Assembly: GCA_963712955.1 (NCBI GenBank)
Contig: CAVQKF010000008.1
Coordinates: 62,001-126,000 of the forward strand
Length of the DNA stretch: 64,000 nucleotides
Direction: 5' to 3'
DNA from: DATFVJ01 sp963712955
GTDB lineage: Bacteria; Actinomycetota; Actinomycetes; Streptosporangiales; Streptosporangiaceae
Shown: piece by piece, positions 47,123-55,495 of the stretch
Layout: every line of letters begins with the position of its first letter
How positions within the stretch are numbered: position 1 is the stretch's first letter
Translations under genes and position numbers: made by a program
Notes under the pieces: generated by a model
What the model was told of the DNA's origin: nothing
The model's database searches: none
Seen by the model: the letters and a program-made list of their open reading frames with translations, nothing else

Positions 47123-48580
47123 TTGACTAGACAGACAGAGGGCCTGCGGCCATGCGGCGCCGGGGGATCTCATGATCGGGCCGAGCACGTGGAGGTATCA
47201 GTTACCGGCGAACTGGATCTGGAAGACCGGCAGGCACTGCGGCGCGTGGCGGGGCTGGCAGGACTATCGACAGAACTGCGGGACGTCACAGAAGTCGAAT
47301 ACCGCGAGCTGCGGCTGGAGCGGGTCGTCCTGATTAGTGTGTGGGCGGATGGCAGCCTGGCCGGTGCGGAGAACTCACTGCATGAGCTGTCACAGCTCGC
47401 GGAGACGGCCGGGTCACAGGTTCTCGAGGGCCTGATCCAGCGTCGCCCGCGGCCCGACCCCGCGACGTATGTCGGCGCGGGTAAGGCCGCTGAGCTCGCT
47501 GAAATCGTCGCGTCGACAGGCGCGGACACGGTGATCTGCGATGGGGAGCTGAGCCCTGGCCAGCTGCGCAAGCTCGAGGACATCGTGAAGGTGAAGGTCG
47601 TCGACCGCACCGCCCTGATCCTGGATATCTTCGCCCAGCACGCGCGTAGCCGTGTGGGCAAGGCGCAGGTGGAGCTTGCCCAGCTCGAGTACATGCTGCC
47701 GAGGCTGCGTGGCTGGGGTGACTCGCTCTCACGGCAGGCTGGTGGCCGGGTGGCTGGCGGCGGCGGAATCGGTACCCGCGGGCCCGGTGAGACGAAGCTG
47801 GAGACCGACCGGCGCCGTGTGCGTGCCCGGATTGCCAAGCTGCGGCGCGAGATCGCCGCCATGGCGACCGGCCGTGAGGTGCAGCGGGGGCGCCGCCGCG
47901 GCAGGGACGTGCCGGCCGTGGCCATCGCTGGTTACACCAATGCAGGCAAGTCGAGTCTGCTGAACACGCTTACGGGTGCGGGAGTGCTTGTGCAGGACGC
48001 GCTGTTCGCGACGCTGGATCCAACGGTGCGCCGGACGCGCACCCCGTCTGGCCGTGCGTTCACGCTCACGGACACGGTCGGGTTCGTGCGGCACCTGCCG
48101 CACCAGCTCGTCGAGGCGTTCCGCTCCACTCTTGAGGAAGTGGCGGACGCTGACCTGATCCTGCACGTGGTCGATGGCTCTGACGCTGACCCGAAGGCGC
48201 AGCTAGCCGCGGTCCGCGGCGTGCTCGCGGAGATCGGGGCCGAGGGCGTGCCTGAGCTTGTCGTCGTCAACAAGGCGGATGTCGCGGATCCGATCATGGT
48301 CGAAGGGGTGCGGCTGCGCGAGCGCGGCGCCGTTGTGGTGTCGGCCCGCACGGGTGAGGGCATGCCTGAGCTGCTCGCCGCCCTTGAGCAGCGGCTTCCG
48401 CGGCGCGATCGAGAGATACGCGTTCTGGTGCCCTACCTGCGGAGTGATCTTGTCGCGCGTGCGCACGAACTCGGTGAGGTGCTCGGCGAGGAGCACGCGG
48501 CAGACGGGATCAGGTTGCACGCCAGGGTGCCGGCGGCGCTCGCCGCCCAGCTCGCGGCCTTCAACGGCCATCTCGGGTGA
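47123..48580 (+). CDS. hflX: Ribosome-associated GTPase HflX
   Basis: HflX binds 50S/70S ribosomes and splits or rescues stalled ones after stress. The N-terminal HflX domain shows LISVWADG, DPATYVGAGKAAELAEIV and VVDRTALILDIFAQHARS; a coiled linker RGPGETKLETDRRRVRARI follows. The G domain has AGYTNAGKSSLLNTLTGA, DTVGFVRHLPHQLVEAF and VVNKADVAD. It is 485 residues with a TTG start at 47123. An internal start nearer EHVEVSVTGELDLEDRQ (GTG at about 47189) is possible, because the first 20 residues are not typical. Confidence 0.95.
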   Translation: MTRQTEGLRPCGAGGSHDRAEHVEVSVTGELDLEDRQALRRVAGLAGLSTELRDVTEVEYRELRLERVVLISVWADGSLAGAENSLHELSQLAETAGSQVLEGLIQRRPRPDPATYVGAGKAAELAEIVASTGADTVICDGELSPGQLRKLEDIVKVKVVDRTALILDIFAQHARSRVGKAQVELAQLEYMLPRLRGWGDSLSRQAGGRVAGGGGIGTRGPGETKLETDRRRVRARIAKLRREIAAMATGREVQRGRRRGRDVPAVAIAGYTNAGKSSLLNTLTGAGVLVQDALFATLDPTVRRTRTPSGRAFTLTDTVGFVRHLPHQLVEAFRSTLEEVADADLILHVVDGSDADPKAQLAAVRGVLAEIGAEGVPELVVVNKADVADPIMVEGVRLRERGAVVVSARTGEGMPELLAALEQRLPRRDREIRVLVPYLRSDLVARAHELGEVLGEEHAADGIRLHARVPAALAAQLAAFNGHLG

Positions 48581-48671
48581 ATGGGTTCCTGCCTGAGACC
48601 GGACTTTTCATAGCGCTCCGAAACCACTCATAAGCGTGATGTAATCGATTTCGGTTGGGCCGGATCGTGCG

Positions 48672-48881
48672 ATGCGCGTCTGCGCCATGCGGGCCAATCC
48701 CGGGCACGGGACGCCTGAAGGCGTCGCCGTTGCCCTCCACCCAGGCCCTATGGGCGGTGCGAGTCATGTGCCTCCTGACGTGGAGGCGCCTGAACCGGAG
48801 GTGCGTTGTGACGGCTGCCCGAAGGTGCTTACTCCAGGCGGGACTTTGCCTCATACCGCCTGTACAGGGTGCCGCCCGTGA
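48672..48881 (+). CDS. Possible small zinc-ribbon protein
   Basis: This is a 69-codon frame starting MRVCAMRANPGHGTPEG and ending VRCDGCPKVLTPGGTLPHTACTGCRP. Two CxxC knuckles (CDGC and CTGC) 20 residues apart suggest a zinc ribbon. Codon bias fits coding sequence. No ribosome site is clear and no family is recognised. It is the only candidate in the 500-nt gap between hflX and hutI; the rest of that gap (48581-48671, 48882-49083) shows nothing. Confidence 0.35.
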   Translation: MRVCAMRANPGHGTPEGVAVALHPGPMGGASHVPPDVEAPEPEVRCDGCPKVLTPGGTLPHTACTGCRP

Positions 48882-49083
48882 AATAACGTGACGAAATCGA
48901 ATATCTCGGCCGCGCCGTCAGCGCGCCGGGCTTGCGTCAACCGCGAACGATCCGCTTCACTGTGTGCTTGCCAGTGTGTTCCGCGAACATACGTGTTTCG
49001 GCAGGCACGACCGACGGCAGGTGACCTAAAATGACGCCCGGAACCCCAGCCCCCGGTTCCCATACCGCGATCAGGGCTGAGCT

Positions 49084-50295
49084 GTGACCGTCCGTCTGCT
49101 GACGAACATCGGCCGCCTCTGGACGGGGAGCGAGATCCTCACCAACGCCGCCGTGATCACCCATGACGACCGGATCGCATGGGTGGGCCCTGCTGTCGAA
49201 CTGCCGCAGCGTGTGCCTGGTGTCGTTGACGACATCGTTGATGTCGATCATGTCGAGAATCTCGGCGGCGGCCTGGTCACCCCTGGTCTCATCGACGCCC
49301 ACACACATCCGGTCTACGCAGGGAACCGGTGGGCCGAGCTGGCGATGCGGTCGAGCGGTTCGACCGCATCGGAGATCGCCGCCGCGGGCGGTGGGATCGC
49401 GTCCACGGTGACGGTCACCCGCGGAACAGATCCATGGACGCTCTGCAACGGCGTGCGCGAGCGGCTCGGCGACTGGCTGCGGTCGGGAACGACGACGATC
49501 GAGGCGAAGACGGGCTACCACCTCACCCGCGACGGAGAATTGGCCGACGTTCGGCTGCTCAGGTCGCTCGAGGAGGAGCCGGGCATGCCCCGGGTGCATG
49601 TGACATTCCTGGCCGCTCACGCGGTCCCGCCGGAGTTCTTCGGGCGGCGCCACGACTACATCGACGCGGTCAGCCTCTGGTGCGCCGATGCCGCCGCCGC
49701 GGGCGCGGACAGCGTCGACGTCTACTGCGAGGAAGGCCGGTTCACCGAGGCCGAGGCACGGTGGATCCTGGGCGCGGGACGCGCGTCCGGGTTGCTTCCG
49801 CGCCTGCATGCCTGCGGTCACTCCCGCACTGGGGCGGCACGGCTCGCCGCGGAGCTCGGCTGTGCGTCCGCGGACATGCTGCATGAGGCGGAAGATGACG
49901 ATGTAGCGGCGCTTGCGCAGGCCGGCGTCGCCGCCGTCGTCTGTCCGAGCACCGCACTGCAGACTGGCCGTAAGCCGCCCGTCCGTGCGCTTCTCGACAA
50001 GGGTGTCGCGGTCGCCCTCGGGTCTGACCACTCACCGGGCGGTAATGGCATCACCTCGATGCCTCTGATGATCGCGTTCGCGATCGCTCACTTCGGCATG
50101 AGCGTTACGGAGGCCCTGCGTGCCGCCACGATCGGCGGATCGCATGCGCTGCGTGCACCGGACCGGGGTGCGCTGGTCCGCGGCAGGTATGCCGACATGG
50201 TGCTCTGGAACGCCGACCACGAAGGCGCTTTTGCGTGGGCCTATGGCCTCAAGCCTCAGCGCGTGTGGCGCGGCGGCGAGCCCATCCCGGCGTGA
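49084..50295 (+). CDS. hutI: Imidazolonepropionase HutI
   Basis: HutI hydrolyses imidazolone-5-propionate to N-formimino-L-glutamate in histidine degradation. Amidohydrolase metal ligands are in GLIDAHTHPVYAGNRWAEL, HVTFLAAHAVPPEF, LHACGHSRTGAARLAAELG and VALGSDHSPGGNGITSMP; the substrate loop is TIEAKTGYHLTRDGE. It is 403 residues with GTG start 49084. No other hut gene is in the window, so the rest of the pathway must be elsewhere. Confidence 0.93.
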   Translation: MTVRLLTNIGRLWTGSEILTNAAVITHDDRIAWVGPAVELPQRVPGVVDDIVDVDHVENLGGGLVTPGLIDAHTHPVYAGNRWAELAMRSSGSTASEIAAAGGGIASTVTVTRGTDPWTLCNGVRERLGDWLRSGTTTIEAKTGYHLTRDGELADVRLLRSLEEEPGMPRVHVTFLAAHAVPPEFFGRRHDYIDAVSLWCADAAAAGADSVDVYCEEGRFTEAEARWILGAGRASGLLPRLHACGHSRTGAARLAAELGCASADMLHEAEDDDVAALAQAGVAAVVCPSTALQTGRKPPVRALLDKGVAVALGSDHSPGGNGITSMPLMIAFAIAHFGMSVTEALRAATIGGSHALRAPDRGALVRGRYADMVLWNADHEGAFAWAYGLKPQRVWRGGEPIPA

Positions 50296-50319
50296 CGGGC
50301 CCCAGGTACACCCTCCCAG

Positions 50320-51162
50320 ATGGCGAGCACGGTTGCGGTCGTCACGGACTCGACCGCGTGCCTCGCGCCTGAACTCGCAGGTGGCCGCGACATCCGCGTG
50401 GTGCCACTGCAGGTCGCGCTCACCGGGCACGTCCTCGACGAGACATCCGTTGCTGGCCTTGACGTGTCCGCCGCATTGCGTCACGGGACCGCACCGACCA
50501 CGTCCCGCCCGGCACCCGAACGGTTTGCCCGTGTCTACGCGGAGGCGGCCGCGGCGGGTGCGCCTGGGATCGTCTCCGTGCACCTGTCGGGCCGCATGTC
50601 CGGCACGGTGGACTCGGCCCGGCTGGCGGCCGCCGCCGCCCCGGTGCCGGTTCTGGTGGTGGACACGCGCATTGTCGGCGCAGGGCTCGGCTTCGCGGTA
50701 CTCACCGCCGGGGCGGCCGCCCGATCGGGCCGCCCTCTCGGGGAGGTGGCCGCCGCGGCTGCACGGCGCAGCGAGCGGCTGCGCTCGTTGTTCTGCCTCG
50801 CCTCGCTCGACCACCTGCGACATGGCGGGCGCATTGGCGGCTCCGCCTTGTTGGGTACCACGCTCAGCGTGAAGCCGCTGATGCACATCGTGGACGGTCA
50901 GATCATCCCGTTCGAAAAGGCGCGGACAATGGCCCGCGCGGTGGCGCGACTCGAGCAGCTCGCCGTCGAGTTCGCCGCGGGAAGGGCACCGGTGGACGTG
51001 GCGGTCCAGCATCTTGCTAACGGCGAGCGGGCGGCACAGCTAGCACAGGGCCTCCGTGCACGGATCCCCGGCCTGCGGACCCTTTACATCGCAGAGGTGG
51101 GGGCGGTGATTGCCGTGCATACCGGCCCGGACATGCTCGGGGTGGCTGTGGCGCCGGCCTGA
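50320..51162 (+). CDS. DegV family fatty-acid-binding protein
   Basis: This 280-residue DegV-fold protein contains VAVVTDSTACL, VVPLQVALTGHVLDET, TSRPAPERFARVY, IVSVHLSGRMSGTVDSARLA and SLFCLASLDHLRHGGRIG. Family members bind a fatty acid and in some bacteria serve as FakB for fatty-acid kinase. It starts 24 nt after hutI, so it may be read through from it, although no functional link is known. It converges on the XRE gene. Confidence 0.92.
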   Translation: MASTVAVVTDSTACLAPELAGGRDIRVVPLQVALTGHVLDETSVAGLDVSAALRHGTAPTTSRPAPERFARVYAEAAAAGAPGIVSVHLSGRMSGTVDSARLAAAAAPVPVLVVDTRIVGAGLGFAVLTAGAAARSGRPLGEVAAAAARRSERLRSLFCLASLDHLRHGGRIGGSALLGTTLSVKPLMHIVDGQIIPFEKARTMARAVARLEQLAVEFAAGRAPVDVAVQHLANGERAAQLAQGLRARIPGLRTLYIAEVGAVIAVHTGPDMLGVAVAPA

Positions 51163-51373
51163 CGTGGCACGTGACTCTCGTATGAGCCGCACGATGCAGC
51201 CAAGATCGAGAGTTCTTCGACGGTCTCGAGCTTGTCTGTCCGGGCGTTGTCCACCTGCCCACGTGGCGGCCGGAGCCGGGTATCGCGGTTTGATAATCCC
51301 GAATCCGTCTGGCTCGTGGGCGGCACCGGCCGCAAGAATTGACCCGGCGGGTGGCGCTGATCGGCAGGTCGCG

Positions 51374-52286
51374 CTACTCGTCGAATTCCCCTGAGGATCT
51401 TGTCGAGAATCTCGACGGTATTGGCGGCCGCTTCGGCTTCCAGGCACAGGCTTTCCATTACCGCCTTGTAGTGGTCCAGGTCATCTCGCTTGTCGAGGTA
51501 GAGGGCGCTGGTGAGCTGTTCGAGGTAGACCACGTCGGGCAGATCGGGCTCAGCGAAACGCAGGATGCTGAACGAACCCCCAGCGGCAGCGTGGCCACCA
51601 GAGTGGAACGGGATCACCTGAATAGTCACGTTGCGCATCGCCGTGGCCTCGATGAGGTGCAGTAACTGCCCTCGCATCACCCCGGGTCCGCCGAGCGGCC
51701 GCCTGAGCACTGCCTCGTCGACCACCGCCCACAGCTGGAGCGGATCATCGCCGCGGAGCAGCTTCTGGCGCGCCATCCGCAGGCTGACCCGCCGCTCGAG
51801 CTCATCGGCGGGAGAGTCCGCGTGGCCAAGCATCGTGACCGCACGCGCGTAGTCCTCGGTCTGTAGTAGGCCGGGAACGAACTGCACCTCATAAGTACGG
51901 ACGCTTGATGCGGCTTCTTCTAACCCGACGTAGGCCTCGAACCAGGACGACATGATGTCGGAGTAGACATGCCACCAGCCCTGTGCGTTCGCCTGCCTCG
52001 CGAGTGCGCGCAGCATGTCGCGTTCCTGCTCGTCGAGGACGTCGTACTCCGTGAGAAGATCGGCGACGTCCCGGTCCTTGAATCCGACCCGCCCGAGCTC
52101 CAGCCGGCTCATCTTGGAGTGCGAGGCCCGGATCTTGTGCCCGGCCTCCTCTAGCGTGATGCCCTTCGCCTCCCGCAGCCGGCGCAGCTGCGCGCCAAGA
52201 AGGATGCGCAGGACCGTCGGCCCGCCCTTCTTAAGCGCTAGCATGCTCCTGATCGCGGGGTCCCCACCCGGCTCCGCTGTGACCAT
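51374..52286 (-). CDS. WhiJ-like XRE regulator with DUF5753 domain (frame break near end)
   Basis: Residues ~25-85 form an HTH (LLGAQLRRLREAKGITLEEAG, ASHSKMSRLELGRVGFK). Residues ~110-300 form the DUF5753 sensor typical of streptomycete WhiJ-like regulators (FVPGLLQTEDYARAV, LWAVVDEAVLRRPLGGPGVM, IQVIPFHSGGHAA, VVYLEQLTSALYLDK). The uninterrupted frame runs on to 51084, but that extension is spurious. Removing one base from the C4 run at 51388-51391 gives the family's normal end LDKILREFDE and a TAG at 51374-51376. It is paired with a DUF397 gene and an ATPase gene, the classic developmental cassette. Confidence 0.9.
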
Positions 52287-52364
52287 TTGTGCTCCTCAGA
52301 ACACTCGATCGGCCCAGTCTGCCACTCCAGCTACTCTTTGCGAAACTCCGCAACGCGGAACGCG

Positions 52365-52580
52365 TCACGCGACTAATCCGTCGAAATCACCGTCCTTGAT
52401 CCCCCGGATGAAGGCGTCGATCTCTGAGCACGTGTAGATCAGCGCCGGCCCGTCCGGATCGCGTGAATTGCGGACCGCGATCAAACCGCTCGACAGCCGG
52501 GCCATCTCGACGCAGTTGCCACTCGGGTTGCTCTTGTGACTCTTCCGCCATACGGCGCTTCGCATCAGCAAGGCCGGCAT
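52365..52580 (-). CDS. DUF397 protein, partner of WhiJ-like regulator
   Basis: This is a 71-residue protein (or 66 from ATG 52565): SAVWRKSHKSNPSGNCVEMA, LIAVRNSRDPDGPALIYT and IDAFIRGIKDGDFDGL are canonical DUF397. These small proteins are thought to be antagonists of the adjacent XRE-DUF5753 regulator and act in differentiation control in Streptomyces. It lies 78 nt upstream of the regulator in the same direction. Confidence 0.9.
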   Translation of the reverse strand: MPALLMRSAVWRKSHKSNPSGNCVEMARLSSGLIAVRNSRDPDGPALIYTCSEIDAFIRGIKDGDFDGLVA

Positions 52581-52818
52581 GGCGTTGTACGTCGGACCCA
52601 CCTTCGCCCTCCTGGGAAGGATCAGGGCCACCCCGCTGTTCAGAATCCTTCTACTGTGTCTGGTCACAGACAATAGCCGCGAGGTCACACTTTCCATGCA
52701 CGTGCATCAGTACTTGCACATGCACACGATGAGTGGCATCGTAGCGGACATGCGGAACCGCTGCGCCGGAGCATAACCCAACCCCCAGGCTTCCCACCCA
52801 AGCGCTTTATTCTTCGCC

Positions 52819-53412
52819 ATGACTGCGTACCGAAGACGCCAGATCACCCCCACCCTGATCGGCGACGGATCATGGGGCGAGGAACTGACGCCACTCGACC
52901 TTCAAGGTCAAGGCAGCGGAGCGTGGTCTGTGTCCGTGACGCCTTCTCCATCTTCTGCGTCTTCTACGTCTTCTCTGTCTTCTCCGTCTTCTCCGTCTTC
53001 CACGAGCGGGCACCGCAGGTTCGCCCGCTGCCCGGTACGTCCCCAACCGTGCGCGGTCAAGGCGGCTCGCGACTTCACCCGCGTGACGCTGGGTCAGTGG
53101 AGTGCGGACGCGGTCTTCGACGACGCCGCCGTCGTCATCTCTGAGCTGGTGACCAACGCCGTACGGTACGGACCGCGGGCTGTCAGGTCCGCGCCTGATC
53201 CGGGGATCGAGCTTGTTCTGCTGCGCAGGTCGGGCTGTATCGTCTGCGTGGTCACCGACCCGAATCCGGGGCCACCGGTGGTGATGGAGCCCGGCTACGC
53301 GGCCGAGACCGGCAGAGGGTTGTGTGTCGTCGAGAGCCTGAGCACGCAATGGGGCTGGACGCCGCTGGATACCGGCCGCAAGGCGGTCTGGGCGGCCCTT
53401 GCGGTCACGTAG
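52819..53412 (+). CDS. HATPase_c_2 ATP-binding protein (anti-sigma/serine kinase-like)
   Basis: This 197-residue protein has a GHKL ATPase domain at residues ~75-195: AAVVISELVTNAVRYG (N box), CVVTDPNPGPPV (G1-like) and ETGRGLCVVESLSTQWG (G2). The N-terminal ~60 residues include a Ser/Pro array (PSSASSTSSLSSPSSPSS) from a 9-nt tctccgtct-type repeat. Proteins of this kind accompany WhiJ-like/DUF397 pairs and may act as anti-sigma kinases. It is divergent from the DUF397 gene. Confidence 0.85.
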   Translation: MTAYRRRQITPTLIGDGSWGEELTPLDLQGQGSGAWSVSVTPSPSSASSTSSLSSPSSPSSTSGHRRFARCPVRPQPCAVKAARDFTRVTLGQWSADAVFDDAAVVISELVTNAVRYGPRAVRSAPDPGIELVLLRRSGCIVCVVTDPNPGPPVVMEPGYAAETGRGLCVVESLSTQWGWTPLDTGRKAVWAALAVT

Positions 53413-53473
53413 AGAGGCCGTGAGTGGCCTTCATCGTCACTGGTAGCGGCGGACCATGTGGCATCCTGCCGAC

Positions 53474-54460
53474 ATGCCAAAACCCGCTTCAGGTGCTCCA
53501 AGCGCTCCAGCGCCCGTCAATATCGTGGTCGGCGACGAAGAGCTTCTCGTCGAGCGGGCCGTCAGTGATCTCGTTGCAGCGGCTCGTGAGGCCCTCGGAT
53601 CGGTGGATGCGCAGGACCTTCTGGCCGCCAGCCTCGCACCTGGGCAGCTGGCCGCGCTGGTCTCACCGTCGTTGTTCGGCGGCGGATGCGTTGTGGTGAT
53701 CCGCGCCGTTCAGGATGCGAGCAAGGATGTCGCGGCGGAGCTCGCCGGTTACGCCGCGGCACCGGCCCTCGACGCTGTGGTTGTGTTGACCCACGCAGGC
53801 GGCGCGAAGGGCAAGGGCCTGCTTGACACGCTCGCTCGCGGCGGCACGAACGTCGTGAGGTGCCCAAAGATTACGCGTTTCGCCGAGCGGCTGGATTTCC
53901 TTCGGCAGGAGTTCCGCCGCGCGGGCCGTAGCGCGAGCGAGAGCGGTGTGCGTGCGCTCGTCGACGCCGTCGGCCAGGATCTGCGTGACCTCGCCGCGGC
54001 GTGCAGCCAGCTTGCGGGCGACACCACTGGTGTGGTGGATGAAACCGTGGTCGCGACCTATTATCGTGGCCGGGCGGAGGCGACCGGTTTCAGCGTGGCT
54101 GACCAAGCCGTCGAGGGCCGTCTCGGAGCCGCCTTGGAGCAGTTGCGCTGGGCGCTCGCCGTCGGCGTGGCACCCGTCCTCATAACAAGCGCGCTGGCAC
54201 AGGGCGTGCGATCGCTCGCGAAGGTGGGCAGTGCGCCGCGCAGTCGCAGCGGCGCCGCGCTCGCCGGCGAACTCGGCATGCCGCCTTGGAAGGTCGACCG
54301 CGTTCGCCAGCAATTGCGCGGCTGGACGCCGGCGGGGGTAGCCAGCGCGCTGCGGGCCGTTGCCGACGCGGACGCCGAGGTCAAGGGCGGCGGCACAAAC
54401 TCCGCCTATGCGCTCGAGCGTGCCATCACCAACATCGTGAGCGCCCGCTCGGCCGGCTGA
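53474..54460 (+). CDS. holA: DNA polymerase III subunit delta
   Basis: The delta subunit of the clamp loader opens the beta ring. It reads VNIVVGDEELLVERAVSDL, SLFGGGCVVVIRAVQD, VVVLTHAGGAKGKGLLDTL, GVRALVDAVGQDLRDLAAACSQL, FSVADQAVEGRLGAALEQL and MPPWKVDRVRQQLRGWT, all typical for actinobacterial HolA. ATG 53474 (MPKPASG) is preferred to GTG 53456. rpsT follows within 2.7 kb in the opposite direction, as is common. Confidence 0.93.
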   Translation: MPKPASGAPSAPAPVNIVVGDEELLVERAVSDLVAAAREALGSVDAQDLLAASLAPGQLAALVSPSLFGGGCVVVIRAVQDASKDVAAELAGYAAAPALDAVVVLTHAGGAKGKGLLDTLARGGTNVVRCPKITRFAERLDFLRQEFRRAGRSASESGVRALVDAVGQDLRDLAAACSQLAGDTTGVVDETVVATYYRGRAEATGFSVADQAVEGRLGAALEQLRWALAVGVAPVLITSALAQGVRSLAKVGSAPRSRSGAALAGELGMPPWKVDRVRQQLRGWTPAGVASALRAVADADAEVKGGGTNSAYALERAITNIVSARSAG

Positions 54461-54540
54461 TCCCTCCCGCCGCAGGCTCCTCCCCGCGCGGTTGCAACGG
54501 CTTCCGACGGTTCCGGGGGCGAACATACGTCCGGCGCGGA

Positions 54541-54697
54541 TCACCAGCGTCGCGCCGTCGTGGTCGATTTACCATGCCTGCGGCTTGACTCGCCGACCAA
54601 GTCTTCGAGCGCCTCGCCGAAACCACCTTCCCCGGGGTCGTAAATCGCCGACCGGCTCGCCGCCGAGCCGCACCTCGAACCTGTACGTCGTGGTCAA
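54541..54697 (-). CDS. Small protein overlapping RHH-like gene (one frame break)
   Basis: TTG 54697 overlaps the stop of the upstream RHH-like gene as TTGA. It reads LTTTYRFEVRLGGEPV. After an extra G it continues as AIYDPGEGGFGEALEDLVGE and ends RRHGKSTTTARRW at TGA 54541-54543, about 51 residues. No family is recognised. The coupling suggests a two-gene unit of the toxin-antitoxin kind, but this is inference. Confidence 0.35.
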
Positions 54698-54925
54698 CTC
54701 GTCTCGCCTCCCTCATCCGGCCGCCAAGGCCCGAGGCCATTGAGTGCCAAAACCGCCGTGGGCGGGGGTGGCGGCCCGGCCCGCTCCAGCCAGTCGGCCA
54801 GGGCGGCGCCGATTATCGTGCTCAGCGGCATCCCGGCCCGGACGAACCCGTCGAGCTGCTTGCGCTGGTCGGTGTCCATCCGGATCGGGGGAAGGAGGCA
54901 GGACGACCCGGTTCGAATCTGCCAT
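54694..54925 (-). CDS. Putative ribbon-helix-helix antitoxin-like protein (one frame break)
   Basis: From ATG 54925 the frame begins MADSNRVVLPP. After an extra base near 54887 it continues as IRMDTDQRKQLDGFVRAG, MPLSTIIGAALADWLERAG and ends PWRPDEGGETS. A short strand followed by two helices (DQRKQLDGF..., LSTIIGAALADWL) is the pattern of RHH repressors/antitoxins. It is coupled to the gene at 54541-54697. Confidence 0.4.
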
Positions 54926-55495
54926 CACGTCTCCAAGTCACATCCGTGTAATTCGCCTCAAGACCACACTAGGCGCGCTCGTGGCAGTTCGCCCAGCCTG
55001 GGCCGCAGAAGTTCCCGGCCGGCCCCAGCAGAATCGCGGCGACCCACACCACCGCGACGGCACGGGGTCAGGCAGTGGCGGGCGGCCGTAACAGGCTCCG
55101 CGGCTCCGCCCGGCGATGTCACCCGGGCGGCTCGCCGGCGTCCTGTCGCGCCTGACCTGCTTCGGCGTCGGTGGCCAGGGAGCGTTCGCACCGCGCATGT
55201 GAAGGTGCGCTTCCCCTGGGCGCCAGGCCGTGAGCCTGCCGCCACCTTCAGGAATATCTGGCCCTTGCCGACGTGGCCGGCCGCGTCCCACTGGCCGAGG
55301 AAGGGGCCCGCCGTCGCGCCCGGCGACGCGGCCGCCCGCCCACGGCAGGACGGTCACCTATGATCAAGCAACCATATTGGGGGTTCATTGCATTCGGCCC
55401 CCTGCGACAGCACGGGCCATCGCTGTGCCTGATAGGCCGTTGGAGAGCCAGTTGTGATCAGGCACGCGTTCGGCGGTGTGCGGTGGGTGATCGGG
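54926..55495. other. 570-nt stretch without recognisable gene
   Basis: Between the RHH-like gene and the end of the repetitive membrane protein gene, only overlapping GC-rich frames with no domain are seen. No repeat or clear hairpin with a U tract was found. Confidence 0.45.

Noticed and set aside
51084..51373. 97-residue C-terminal extension of the XRE regulator
   Set aside because: It results from one extra base in a C run; the corrected frame ends at a canonical family terminus.
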